Assembly (NCBI GenBank): GCA_043228905.1
Contig: JBHGNT010000007.1
Coordinates: forward strand, 7,998,001-8,062,000
DNA from: Azolla caroliniana
Taxonomy: Eukaryota; Polypodiophyta
DNA length: 64,000 bases
Reading direction: 5' to 3'
Below are positions 1-9,900 of this stretch, one piece after another. The notes beneath the pieces are model-generated. The model searched no databases. It was not told the DNA's origin and saw only the letters and a program-made list of their open reading frames with translations. The position numbers and the translations under genes were made by a program. Position 1 is the first letter of the stretch; the number at the start of each line of letters is the position of its first letter.

Positions 1-520
1 GGTTTTTTCCCTATTAGGGTTTTCCACGTAAACATCACGTGTCCTCTCTGTTGTCTGTGTAAGTGTATTAATCTCCATTTCTGTTTTGTTTTCAATTGAG
101 TTTAAGACTCGGCCTTGAGTGCACATGCACCTTTTTAGGCGCCGCCTTTATCGGGGAAGGTAAGCGCTCCTTTAACGAGACATGGCCCTGTATGTATGGT
201 CATAGTGTTGTGATCAAATTATTGGATTGGTCAATCGCTAATCTGAATGATTCAGGACCGCACGAGTCCTTCACTAATAAGTCTTCGCACACCCACATCT
301 TGCAAACTCCCTTTGACCATTCAATTATAAGAACTAGGTTTTCGGAGTCGGGGTCTTCATAGTCCAATCTCAATATTCGGTCATAACCAAAGGGTCGGTC
401 CTTGGATAACGGCCCTTGACCTTTTTACGAGACATTATGAGTACATCCTTCTTATTTGAGTCGACATACTACATGGCCCACTCGTGTTCAATTATGTCTC
501 TATTGGCCAAGGCTTCCCCT
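1..520. other. Repeat-derived flank, no gene recognised
   Basis: The first 45 bases closely resemble 42438-42480, where the same text sits inside a copia-type LTR, so the window probably opens in the tail of a related LTR. The rest shows short open frames without ATG starts or recognisable domains. Bases 471-520 form the end of a minus-strand coding remnant described separately. Confidence 0.35.
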
Positions 521-976
521 TGTAAAGAATCAGGTATGATTCTTGTGTAGCGGAAGAGATATGTGTTATGTGTATGTGTGAGAGGAAAGAGGAGAGGAGA
601 GAAACACAAGATGGATAAGAGACAAAATGAAGTACTCAAGAAGAAGGAGATGTATATTAACAAGGAGAATATGATAAATGAAAATGTAGCATTACAAGGA
701 GTCACAACCGACTTAGTATGAAGTATGAGGAGGGTGCTTTATATAGAGTCACCCTCTCTCTTCATTAACTTACAACAACCAGTCTCTCTCTTGGGGAATG
801 TGAAGACTCATAGTCACGGGGAATATGTAACTTGTTAGTTATGTGTCATAGAATATGATTCTATGACACATAGTTAATGTGTAGAGAGTAGTGGTGTGAC
901 TCGTGACCTTTGAGTAATCGTAGATTCTCAAAAGGTGTGTTCACACGTTATGCTATGTTGAGTTTGATTGTAAACA
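521..976 (-). mobile_element. Solo copia-type LTR
   Basis: The segment starts TGTAAAG and ends GTAAACA, and is flanked on both sides by the 5-bp direct repeat CCCCT (516-520 and 977-981). This is the signature of a solo LTR. Orientation is inferred from a TATA-like box (CTATATAAAG) readable only on the minus strand near 735-745, followed by pyrimidine-rich leader sequence. It contains a 14+14 bp perfect inverted repeat at 841-871. It interrupts a minus-strand coding remnant that reads through in frame once the LTR and one CCCCT are ignored. The TATA-to-leader layout resembles the LTR at 36950-37103. Confidence 0.75.
841..871. repeat. Perfect inverted repeat (hairpin) in solo LTR
   Basis: Two 14-bp arms (841-854 and 858-871) are exact reverse complements around a 3-base loop. 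They lie in the U3-like part of the solo LTR, upstream of its TATA-like box. Confidence 0.85.
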
Positions 977-1078
977 CCCCTCCATTAGTAGCCACCATCT
1001 TTTCTTGACTCACTTTGTCAGATGGCTGCCTAACAAGGTCATCTTCAAATATAATTTCTTCCATTTCTGCTTTAACGT

Positions 1079-1708
1079 TGTCGTGAAGAAAACCGTCCAC
1101 AAGCGGAATCGGTGCACAGGAGCGTAGGAACCGGCTCTTCTCGAATGTTGTCCATAGAAGATCCTAGGCAGGTAGATTTAGTGGGTAGGAAGTAAATGGG
1201 AAAACGGCTCCTTCCTTGCCTATAAAAAGGAGGGAGACGAGAAGGGGGAGGGGATCGCGGAGAGTCGAGGAGGAAGTGTTGTCGGTTTACGTGCGAAGGC
1301 TTCTCTCTCTCTCTCTAGTTCGCAAACTCCATAGCTTCCTTCTGCGCAGGTTTCGGGAGGCTCGCGCTGCTCTGAGGAATGCCCGAGTGCTTCCGGTAGC
1401 ACCTCCAACCTGCTCCTGTCTTTCTGTGCGTTTACGAACATGCATCGGCATCTGTTCGCCGGCCTGTTCGGTTGTAACCGACTTCGTGTTTTGTTGCTTC
1501 CGTGTTCTTGTTGTTGTCCTTGTTAATACACACATACATTCGTGTCTCTCTGTGTCGTTGTCCCACTCGCGTCTTTGTGTCGAAGGGCCGTGTCCCTGTG
1601 AATCTACGTTTGCACGTAGTGGGTCTCTTGTCCTTTCTCTCTTGCTCTTCGGTACAGGACCCCTGAGGTCCCACCTCATTCCACGCATCCGCGAGGAAAA
1701 CCTCGACA
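1079..1708 (+). repeat. 5' LTR of outer gypsy element
   Basis: The 630-bp direct repeat is matched at 17255-17884 and, more diverged, at 61424-62067. The terminal inverted repeat is TGTCG...CGACA. A TATA-like CTATAAAAAGG occurs near 1220-1230, so transcription probably starts shortly after. A primer-binding-like TGGTGAACCCGACG follows four bases after the LTR; I cannot assign its tRNA. Confidence 0.93.
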
Positions 1709-1751
1709 TCTTGGTGAACCCGACGTGAAGGAGGCGGCAGAAGAGCAGAAG

Positions 1752-2870
1752 ATGAAGGGGTCGGATCCTGCAGAGGCCATGGCTTCGGCCGTGGATCGGA
1801 TATTGAGTGCACGTGAGGGCACCGACGCCCTCGACAGAGCCATTGAGGCGGTCGTCGGTACGATCGGCCGGTTCAGCGGAAAGGATGCCACGAAGTATTT
1901 GGCGTCCTACGGAGCAGAAATGTTGATGCGGGACATTCCGGAAGAGAGGCGTCTTGCCGGGTTTCCTCGAGTGGCGATGCCGAGCATCCATGCGGAGGTG
2001 CTCGAGGTGCGGGCGGAGAGCCGTACCTGGGAGGAGTTCAAAGGCCGACTCCTAGAAAAGTACGGGCTGGACGACGCGCTCCGGCTTTCGAAACGGGACT
2101 TCATGGAATGGGTGGAGTCCCCCGGTAAGGGAAGAAACGCGTCGGCACTCCTCCGGGAGTTCGAAGAACGCTTTGCACGCCTTTCGGCGCTTGACCGAAC
2201 CGTTCTGGATACGAGCCGGGTCCTATTGTTCATCAAGTCGGTGGACGAGCAGGACAGAGATCAAGTCGGCTCCTTGCTGGAAACCGAAGACGGGCTGACA
2301 ACCGACTGGGCTGCGGTTAAGAGAGTCTATGGCCGTTTCGACAAATGGCGAGAATGGGCTGACAACGGGGCGGCCGGTGCGGGCTCTGTCACAGCAAGGA
2401 GGCTTGAACCGGCACTGCAAGTGCGAAGGGAAGAAACCCGGGAATGGCCCGAAACCGGTCCGGCTTCGACCGGCATGGTCAATAGCTCGTCCGGAGGAGC
2501 AGTGCTGGAGGAATTGACGCGGGCGATAAAGGATCTCCAGATCGCCCAGACTCGAAGGGAAGGCGGCGAACCGGCTCGTGACCGACGGCCGGCAGCGGGG
2601 AACAGGTGCATGTGGTGCAACGAGGTCGGCCACATTCGGAAGGACTGCGGCGATTTCGCAGAGGCGTTGAGGAACCGGGTGGTGTACCTGTGGGAAGGCC
2701 GGGTGCACGCCGGCGACACCATGAGGGCCCTGAACCGAAACGACGGGCAAGGAGGTATGAAGAGACTGATGGAAGAGGCAACGGCCCGACACGTAGAGGC
2801 CATCCACTACTCGGCGTCGGCCGGAATTCGGGTCGGGGGTAGCGAGGCCCGAACAGAGGGCAAAGACTGA
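1752..2870 (+). CDS. gag of outer gypsy element
   Basis: An open frame of 372 codons from the first in-frame ATG (1752), 43 bases after the 5' LTR; the frame is open to 1725 but without ATG. It has the layout of a retrotransposon capsid protein. A helical capsid-like region fills residues about 30-200. A CCHC zinc knuckle (C-x2-C-x4-H-x4-C, CMWCNEVGHIRKDC) lies at about 286-299 for RNA binding. The gag stop (TGA, 2868-2870) is followed by open sequence in the same frame to 3176, so gag and the next segment may once have been one frame. GC content is far above the host flanks. The product would assemble cytoplasmic virus-like particles. Confidence 0.8.
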   Translation: MKGSDPAEAMASAVDRILSAREGTDALDRAIEAVVGTIGRFSGKDATKYLASYGAEMLMRDIPEERRLAGFPRVAMPSIHAEVLEVRAESRTWEEFKGRLLEKYGLDDALRLSKRDFMEWVESPGKGRNASALLREFEERFARLSALDRTVLDTSRVLLFIKSVDEQDRDQVGSLLETEDGLTTDWAAVKRVYGRFDKWREWADNGAAGAGSVTARRLEPALQVRREETREWPETGPASTGMVNSSSGGAVLEELTRAIKDLQIAQTRREGGEPARDRRPAAGNRCMWCNEVGHIRKDCGDFAEALRNRVVYLWEGRVHAGDTMRALNRNDGQGGMKRLMEEATARHVEAIHYSASAGIRVGGSEARTEGKD

Positions 2871-4449
2871 TTCTGGTCGGCAATGCTGGAAGGTCTTGCC
2901 GGCGCACGGCTAAGGAAAGACGAAACGGACCCCGCTGAGAGACGGGTCCGGGAAATAACCAGGTGGAGCGATCCGGTCCAAGAGAAGACGGGCTTTGTAG
3001 AAGCCGCCTGCCGGAACTACGAGGCTCTGGTAGAAGACAAACGAGTGGGGAAAGCCGAAGCGGTCGGGCCCTCACAACGGTACGAGACCCGATTCGGGCA
3101 ACGAGGAACGATGCCGGCGGGTCCAGCTCGCAAGATAACCCCAGGAAGGGCGGATACCGACTGGGGACGGAGATAGAAAGGACTACGGACCTACGAAAGG
3201 TCCTAGAAGAACGGATCCTCGACAGCAAAGTGGAGCTGTCATTGCGAGAGGTGTTAGGGATCGCCAAGAAGGAGTTCCACGACTCCATTGTAGACCTGGT
3301 GACACGGAAGAGGCTGTCGACGGAGACGGAACCGGAAAGACCGGTGGAGGTGCGGACGATGCACATCGACGACATGGCGCTGGAAGATGAGTGGGCGGAG
3401 AGCCACTATTCAAGGCCGCACTGGGCCCGCGCAACCACGGAGACCCCGGTGAAGATCGGAGATGTTCAGGAGCCGGTGGTGGCATTGGTGGACCACGGTT
3501 CGGAAATAAACCTGATGTCAATGGACTTCTATAAGAAGGGAAAGTGGTCGATCAACACCAAGCACGGGTGGAAGATACGGGCGGCGACGCGCGCCATCGA
3601 GGAACTGCATGGGGCCTGCCCGAACGCAAGATCGGCGGCGTCAAGATTGACCAGCACTTCTTCGTATAGGAGACGTCCTCGCACCCGGTCATATTAGGGG
3701 AACCGTACATCACGGCGGCGTGAATGGAGACCAAGGTGCTGGACAACGGTTCGGCCTACGCGAGGGTCAAAAGCCAGGACGGGCGCCATTCAGTTCAATT
3801 ACTGACGGTGCGGCCGAACCACGAGAGAAACCCCGAATCCCTCGGTGGCGGGAACCGGGAGGATTTTTAGAGAGGGCTGCCAAGGCGTGGGGCCGAGACA
3901 GCCCGGACACTCGGGAAAGACCCCACGACTGTACGATAGAACCGAAACCGAAGGAACCTTGTACGATAAGTAGGAAATTCTGCTTCTCCAACAACGGAGG
4001 GTGCATGATAGTCGGCATCGTCGGCCGAGAAAAGACAAGGGCGGAAGTGCGACTTCGAGCGTGCGGAGTTCTCGGCCCGGACGAGGAAATCAGCGGAGCC
4101 GTGGAGGCGGTCTCCTTCGACGACACCTTGGGAATGCTGGGGGAGGTAGCTGGAGAAGACCTTAATGAAGACCGGACGATTCCGGTATGTTCCGAACAGA
4201 TGTACAAAGTCATCGCAAACTTCAGTCGGGGGCTCGGGTCGGATCGGATGGCCCGGGTTAGCACGAAGTACAAGACTGTGGACCGGAAGGTAAGGCCCGT
4301 CGCGGCACCCTTACCGGAGGGCAGCGAGTCCCGAATCAGAGGGGTTGCATCGGACCCCAGTTTACGAGATCCGGCCTGCATAGGACACACCTTCACCGAC
4401 GGGACGCTCTAGGAGCTCAAGATCGGTGGGGGCGGGTTCCTACTACCGG
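2871..4449 (+). pseudogene. Protease/N-terminal pol of outer gypsy element, degraded
   Basis: Three overlapping frames carry one ancestral reading: 2883-3176, 2963-3697 and 3720-4412. The protease active-site motif appears as DHGS in the 2963 frame (around 3490), where D-S/T-G is usual. After about 3610 the homologous reading shifts frame and meets in-frame stops near 3679 and 3721, and another near 4411. The reading then runs straight into the inner element at 4450 and resumes at 14264. The copy therefore cannot make an intact polyprotein even without the nested insertion. Confidence 0.75.
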
Positions 4450-4868
4450 TGTTATTCTCTGACCGGACAAGGCCTAACACAAGGTGTCACGGAGACACTT
4501 CACCAAAGGGTGATTACGGCATAGGATTAAGATTCAACGATTACACCGACTTACGTAGGTTACACGATTAGAGTGCTTTGGTTAATTACACGCGTAAGAT
4601 ATAACAGTAAGTACAGAACGGAAATCAACACAGAAGTATAAACACCATACGCTCTATTAATTATCCGCTGCGATTACAATGGGGTCCGGGCCTTTAAATA
4701 GGTTTCCGGCCCGTAGTACAAAACGGTGCCTATCGCACCTATTCGGGATCCGTCCGGATCTGGAACGGCATACCGTTTCCAGTCCGTCCGTCCACACTAT
4801 GCTTATTTACAACCATACTTAATTAATTCCTTCACTCCGTATTTTGGACTCCTTGCCGGCCGGTAACA
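4450..4868 (-). repeat. 3' LTR of inner gypsy element
   Basis: This 419-bp copy matches 13845-14263 without a difference I could find. In element orientation it begins TGTTACCGG and ends GAATAACA. I see no good polypurine tract in the 52 bases between the extra ORF stop and this LTR. Confidence 0.95.
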
Positions 4869-4920
4869 CATGGCACGCCTGTGGGACAGTACCTTGTACG
4901 TCGAACCCTTCTCGGCCCCT

Positions 4921-7806
4921 TCATTGTTCACCCAACTTGTCCAAAATACTTTGTTCCAGAGTTTCCAATTGTTCTTCCGGTTGTGGTTGTTGCGACTGTG
5001 CTTGCTGCTGCTGTTGTGGTTGCGGTTGGGGCTGAGACTGCTCCGGCTGCTCTATAGGCGGCTGCTCCGTTTGTTTCTCTGACTCCGGCATCCCCGTTTG
5101 ACTGCTTCCGGTCCGGTCTCCTTCCAGTAACGGTTCCTCATCACTGAGGTTGACCGTTACTGGTTCTCGTGCTTTCTCTTCCCGGATCCGGGACCTCTCG
5201 TAGCTTTCAAACTGGATCTGCGCCTCCAGCCTGTCGTCGTCCAGCTGAGCTACAAGTTGCCGGACTTGCCCTAGTTGGTCCTCTGCCAAGGCTTGAAAGT
5301 CTTTGGCCAGCTCATCTCTTATGCCGGTGAAGTCTTCGGAAGTCAGCATATAGCAATCATCTCCCTCCTTCCGCCGGTTCTCTACGTCGGCCCGGAGCAA
5401 TTGGAGTTCCGCCGCGTTCGTGGCCCACTTGGTCCACCATTTGACGGAACCGTTGTCAATCAAGCTCTTGGTCTGGTTCAACCAGGCCCGCATGATATCC
5501 TGGATGCGACTTGCTCCCATTTGCGCTCTACTTTCCACAACTTGTCGTTCCTCCTTCAACTGCTTGATGAGATTAGCCGTATCCTCCGCCTGCTCTCTGT
5601 AGCGCGTCAGCTGCCCTTGATATGTTGTTTGCAGCCTCTGCAATACCTCCGCCGCTCTTTCTTTTTCCGCCTGCTGTTGCCTGAGGAGCTCTGTCCGAAC
5701 CTTCTCCGCCTCTTCCAACCGTCTTCTGGTTTCCGCTTGTTCCTTAGCGTATGCCGTTGCGGTCCGATCAACTGCTTGCCGGAGCTCATATGTCCGTTCC
5801 TTGTGCTCCGTTTGCAACCGTTTATACTCCCAGTGCAAGTGCTCAAATTCCTCCGTTTTTTGTTTGAGCTTGCCGTTGATCTGGCGATGGTTCCGGTCCT
5901 CCCGGTCCTTTAGCTGCCGGAGTTCCTCTTTCAGGCGCTCTACTTCTGTTTCGGCGTTTCTCCAGAGCCTGTCCTTCTCTTGCAACATTTTCTCCTTCTC
6001 CTCCTTGAGCCGGTCGTACGCTTGGTGGCCTTTTCGTAAGCTCTCCTCGGCCCAGCGTAGATTCTCAGCAGTCTTTTTGAGTTCTGCCTCCGCTGCCGTC
6101 TTCAACTCTCTTTCGCGGCTCCTCAGCGCTTCTTGGGCAGCTAGCTCATCCTTTAAGTCCGCAAGCTCTTGGGCTTGTGCCGCATTTCTCTCCGGAACGG
6201 TTTCCGTTGCCGGGGTCTGATTGCTATGTACAGGTTGATCTGACGCTTTATTCTGTACATTGCCCGGAGTCACCGGTGCTTGGACTTGTGTTGTCAAAGC
6301 CAATTGAGCCATTTCCCTTGTGACCCTGTCCAAGTCTTGTTCAAGGCTCCGGATTCTGGACCGGGCCGTCTCTAGATCTACGGTTGTGACGAGCAACCGT
6401 TCGTGGTGCGCTCTCTCCTCCGCCTCTATGTACTCGACCGCTCCGGCGATTTGCTCGCCTACCCACCGTAGCCACATGCTACTGGTGCCTTGCTGCTGTA
6501 CTGGTTGGGTCGGCTCGTTCACTGTGGAATTGTCTGGCCTGAGTGCCTGTATCTGCCGTTCTGGTTCTACTCCTTGGCCGCCGTGTGTGCTGGCTGGGCT
6601 CGCCGGCTGTTGGGTTCCAGTTCTCGCCGTCTCCAGAGCCGTTGGAATGACTTCTTGTATAGAAGTCGACAAGGCCGGTTCTATACGCACCGGTTCCGGT
6701 TCCTCCCTTGCGGTTTGCTCAGGTTGAGTTGAGGGCGTTTCTTCCTTTTGCGGGTCCGAACACTCCCCCGCTGTCCCGGCGGTCCTACTTCTTGACCGTC
6801 GTTGGAGGTGCTCTACTGGCTCCTCCGTTTCCTCTTCCTGGGTAACGGCATGTATCTGTGCCGTCAAGGGTTCCGGTTCCTTCTGTCCCGGTCGCCGTAT
6901 GGTTATCTTAACGGGTGGGACCGGTGACACCTCCTCCGGTTCTGGGAGCCGTTTCTTCCCTTTCATCGCCTTCGACGCCAGCAGCTGCTGTCGTTTGGAC
7001 GCCGGCTTCGAGGTGCTTCCTTCCGATAATCTTGGCCGCTTCTTTGGCTGAACGGTCTCGACCGGCGGCACGAGCAATGTTATCCACTGAGCTATGGCAT
7101 GCCACAGCTTCCGGCCCTCCTTGCCGTCCTTTCCTCGTACCATGTCGATTGCCGCGCACAAACCGTCTGCAATCAACACCGGCCAGTCCACCCTGATCCC
7201 TTCATAGGTGGCTATGATCATCCCTGCCCGATTTTTTGGCATGACAGGGGGTCGGGGGTACACGTGGCCGTACTCATGGAGCACTCGAGCCATCTCCCTG
7301 AATAGCAGATCTTCGCCGCCCTGCGTTCGATAGCCTTTGCCGGCTACAGAGTACTCACCGAAATGTCGGATGAGTTGCTCCGAGGTTGGGTTATCAATCT
7401 GAAAAATACCTCCCTCCGGAAGGCCTGTTAGCGCACGGATCGCTTCCTCGGTGATGACTTCTGTGTCGAGCTCCTTGATGACCCAGTCGGCTTCTTTGTG
7501 CGGTGGTGCCTCCATGATGGTCAGGAACCCATCCAGTCCGTGTTGCCTGAGCCATTTCCTGGCCGCTTCCGACAGCGTTTGTGGTTCCATGTCTGCTTCG
7601 AGGTCGAGGAAAGATGGCGAGGTAGAGTGGTGATGAGAGTGAGAGCGAGAGAGAGAGCGTTCCGAACGTGAGGGTTCTCTGAGTGCAGGTTCGCGTTTGC
7701 TAAGCTTCCACTGCCTTGGTGCTTCTGTGCTTCTTGGCTCGCGAAAAAAAAAGGTCTCCATGCGTTCTTCTTTTTCTCTGTGCGTCTTGGCGCCTTTTTC
7801 GAGCAT
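4921..7806 (-). CDS. Extra ORF in env position, coiled-coil protein
   Basis: An uninterrupted frame of 961 codons from the first in-frame ATG (7806); the frame is open to 7890 but without ATG. It lies between integrase and the 3' LTR, where Athila-type elements carry an additional ORF. A globular N-terminal region (about residues 65-250) contains a W/Y-rich block with GIRVDWPVLIADGLCAAIDM. A lysine-arginine-rich segment (about 254-290, KKRPRL) could be a nuclear signal. An acidic, Pro-rich linker follows, then a long coiled coil (about 460-880) and a Gln/Pro-rich tail. I see no signal peptide or membrane segment, so it is not a typical envelope glycoprotein. The N-terminal block faintly recalls plant transposon-associated domains, but I cannot name the family. 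It is intact although pol is broken. Confidence 0.8.
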   Translation of the reverse strand: MLEKGAKTHREKEERMETFFFREPRSTEAPRQWKLSKREPALREPSRSERSLSRSHSHHHSTSPSFLDLEADMEPQTLSEAARKWLRQHGLDGFLTIMEAPPHKEADWVIKELDTEVITEEAIRALTGLPEGGIFQIDNPTSEQLIRHFGEYSVAGKGYRTQGGEDLLFREMARVLHEYGHVYPRPPVMPKNRAGMIIATYEGIRVDWPVLIADGLCAAIDMVRGKDGKEGRKLWHAIAQWITLLVPPVETVQPKKRPRLSEGSTSKPASKRQQLLASKAMKGKKRLPEPEEVSPVPPVKITIRRPGQKEPEPLTAQIHAVTQEEETEEPVEHLQRRSRSRTAGTAGECSDPQKEETPSTQPEQTAREEPEPVRIEPALSTSIQEVIPTALETARTGTQQPASPASTHGGQGVEPERQIQALRPDNSTVNEPTQPVQQQGTSSMWLRWVGEQIAGAVEYIEAEERAHHERLLVTTVDLETARSRIRSLEQDLDRVTREMAQLALTTQVQAPVTPGNVQNKASDQPVHSNQTPATETVPERNAAQAQELADLKDELAAQEALRSRERELKTAAEAELKKTAENLRWAEESLRKGHQAYDRLKEEKEKMLQEKDRLWRNAETEVERLKEELRQLKDREDRNHRQINGKLKQKTEEFEHLHWEYKRLQTEHKERTYELRQAVDRTATAYAKEQAETRRRLEEAEKVRTELLRQQQAEKERAAEVLQRLQTTYQGQLTRYREQAEDTANLIKQLKEERQVVESRAQMGASRIQDIMRAWLNQTKSLIDNGSVKWWTKWATNAAELQLLRADVENRRKEGDDCYMLTSEDFTGIRDELAKDFQALAEDQLGQVRQLVAQLDDDRLEAQIQFESYERSRIREEKAREPVTVNLSDEEPLLEGDRTGSSQTGMPESEKQTEQPPIEQPEQSQPQPQPQQQQQAQSQQPQPEEQLETLEQSILDKLGEQ

Positions 7807-7890
7807 GCGCACGTCGTGTACCAATTTAGTATTAAGTAATGTGGCGGCTCTTAAATGCCCACTACGTACCTTTTCGCTCCTTGCTTTCAC

Positions 7891-7976
7891 GTCCGTTCAT
7901 ACCTCGATTTTTAATGATTTTTTTTTTAATTTTTTAATTTTTTTTTCTTTTCTCTTTTTAATGACGGTATGTGATC
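7891..7976 (-). other. A-rich tract between integrase and extra ORF
   Basis: The 86 bases between the integrase stop and the extra ORF are almost pure A/G on the coding strand around 7913-7960. They stand out against the GC-rich element. The tract could act as an internal polypurine tract, a leader for internal initiation, or a subgenomic promoter. None of these is shown by the sequence itself. Confidence 0.5.
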
Positions 7977-9059
7977 TTACACATCCGTAGGTCCCTTTGG
8001 ACCCTTACCGTTTTCCTTACGGGTTGCCGTGTCTTCCTTCGCCTCTGCTACGGGTTCCCCGTCGTCTTTTTCTTCCATCCGTACCGTTCCCGGTATAGTG
8101 CCGGTGGGCTGCATAAACGGGTTACTTGGCATCGGTCCTTTATAGGGCTTTAGTCTAAATCCGTTGACCCACTTGCCTAGCACTTCACCGGCAAGTGTCC
8201 CTAACTGATAGGACCCGTTGTATTCCCGTGTCAGCCAATACGGGCATGTCCATCTAAACCGGAGTTTACCCGGCATCTTGCCCATCCTCATTTGGAATAC
8301 TAGCATCGGCTTTCCGATTTCGAACATCTTCTCATTACCTTTCCGGTGACGGTCAACGAATGCTTTCCGTCGTCGTTGCTCCAGTTCCATGTGTAGGATG
8401 TTGGCCAGCCGTTGCTCCTCCAATTCGCATAGTGCTGCTAGCCGCATTTCCTCCGACTCCTTTTCATTCAGTCGTTCCCGTAGTTGGATCCGTAAGCTTG
8501 GTACCTGAAATTCCACCGGCATGACCGCCTCTAAGCCGAACGCTAACCGGAACGGCGTTGTCCGGATACTTGTTTTGTATGCCGTTCGGTACGCCCATAG
8601 CGCGCTATGGAGCTTTGTATCCCAGTCCGTTCGGTTTTCATTGACGATTTTGCGGAGAATGTTCTGGAGCGTTTTGTTGGTTGACTCTGCTAACCCGTTC
8701 GCTTGTGGGTAGTACGGTGTGCTCCGTTTATGGACCACGGCATAGAACGTTGTTAAGCTTTCAACTACCTGGCCGAGGAAGTGCCCTCCTTGGTCGCTGA
8801 TTAATTCAATCGGACATCCATATCGGCACCAAATGTTCTCGTACAGGAATTTTGCTGTGGATGACGCGATGTTGTCTCTCAAGGCCTTAGCCTCCACCCA
8901 TTTAGTGCAATAATCTGTTGCCACGATGACATAACGATTACCCGTTCTCATTGCCGGTGGCTTGAACGGTCCGACAAAATCCAACCCCCACTTCTGGAAT
9001 GGCTCTAGTGGAAGTACCGGTTGGTGTGGCATCCGTGCTTGCTCCGTAGGCTGGCCCAT
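7977..9059 (-). pseudogene. Integrase core and C-terminus of inner element
   Basis: The 360-codon frame holds the catalytic core with the D,D,E motif: GLDFVGPF, then ISDQGGHF, then PQANGLAEST. A C-terminal DNA-binding region follows. It starts at an ATG directly after an in-frame TGA (9060-9062), and the zinc-binding H...H...C-x2-C part lies just upstream in the same frame. So this is not a separate gene but pol cut by a nonsense codon. No chromodomain is seen at the C-terminus, which ends in a charged Lys/Glu tail. The enzyme would insert element cDNA into the nucleus. Confidence 0.85.
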
Positions 9060-9900
9060 TCATTGGCATAGGTCACATTCCTTAGCGTACTTGACGGCGT
9101 CTTTTAACGTCGTGGGCCACCATAAGCTGCTCTGCCATACTTTCCTTGTCGTCGCTTCCCCGGCATAGTGTCCTCCGGCAACCCCACAGTGTGCTTCTCG
9201 TAAGATGACTTGTTTCTCGTCACTACGGACTGCCCGTCTCCATATTCCATCCGCTCCCTTGTGGTAGAGAGTGTCCCGTAACAGACAGAAATTGCGGCTC
9301 TGCACTGCCAGTCGTTTCCTCTCGTCCCGGTTCATTTCCTCCGGTGGCAGGCCTGTGCTTAGGAACTGGTGCATGTTTGTCAGCCACCTATCTTCTGATG
9401 CCACCGTGTCGTCCGCTGCCGTTTCCGGGGTGATACGGAATAACTCTGCGTCCGGGAATTCATCCGATACTCCGTTGCCTGATTCTCCGGACTCTAACCG
9501 GCTCAGGTAGTCTGCTACGGCATGCTGGATACCGGGCCGGTGGAAGATCTCGAATTCAAACTCCTGCAACAGCAAGGTCCAACGGGCCAACTTACCGGTC
9601 AGGGACGCCTTGGACACTAAGTACAGGAGCGCCGAGTGATCCACATGAAAGGAGAACTTCCTTCCCAATAGGTAATGACGAAACTTTGTGACACTTTAGA
9701 TCCGTCGTCGAATAGTTCTTCTCCGCTTGGGACAGCTTCCGGCTGGCGTAATATACCGGCCGGTACCATTTTGGCTCCGTCAGTTGCATTAAGGCGCTGC
9801 CGATAGCGATGTCGGAAGCGTCAACGAACACATGAAATTCCTTGCTCCAATCTGGAGGCTGCACGACGGGTGCTTGCGACAAAAGTACCTTCAGGGCATT
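9060..9900 (-). pseudogene. RNase H and integrase zinc finger of inner element, broken
   Basis: RNase H reads from 9897 (VFVDASDIAIGSAL, catalytic Asp) in one frame, then changes frame near 9680-9700. The alternative frame resumes with HYLLGRKFSFHVDH. Compared with typical gypsy RNase H, roughly 15-20 bases appear missing at the change, removing the usual REAL-type helix. The segment is bounded by an in-frame TAG at 9898-9900 (just after RT) and TGA at 9060-9062. Both stops fit single G-to-A or C-to-T changes from Trp or Arg codons (inference). The integrase HHCC zinc finger ends the segment. Confidence 0.8.

Larger units (their letters stand above)
471..1078 (-). pseudogene. 3' part of an interrupted coding remnant
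   Basis: On the minus strand, bases 1078-982 and then 520-471 read as one open frame ending in a TAG stop at the low end, once the solo LTR at 521-976 and one CCCCT copy are disregarded. The same frame continues upstream at 17958-17885 beyond the outer gypsy element, if that element and one ACGT copy are disregarded. The fragment (about 70 codons in all) is hydrophilic with acidic stretches such as EMEEIIFEDD. I do not recognise the family. It may be host coding sequence or an older transposon. Frame continuity across two independent insertions is the main evidence that it was coding. Confidence 0.4.

Noticed and set aside
1287-1991. A 234-codon minus-strand frame across the 5' LTR and gag start
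   Set aside because: It is antisense to the LTR and gag, recurs in part at the 3' LTR and has no domain; GC-rich sequence keeps extra frames open.
2223-3375. Long minus-strand frames opposite outer gag and protease
   Set aside because: Shadows of gag and pol in GC-rich DNA, with Ser/Arg/Pro-rich nonsense composition.
4921-7806. Extra ORF as a retroviral-type envelope
   Set aside because: No signal peptide, membrane span or cysteine-rich ectodomain; dominated by coiled coil.
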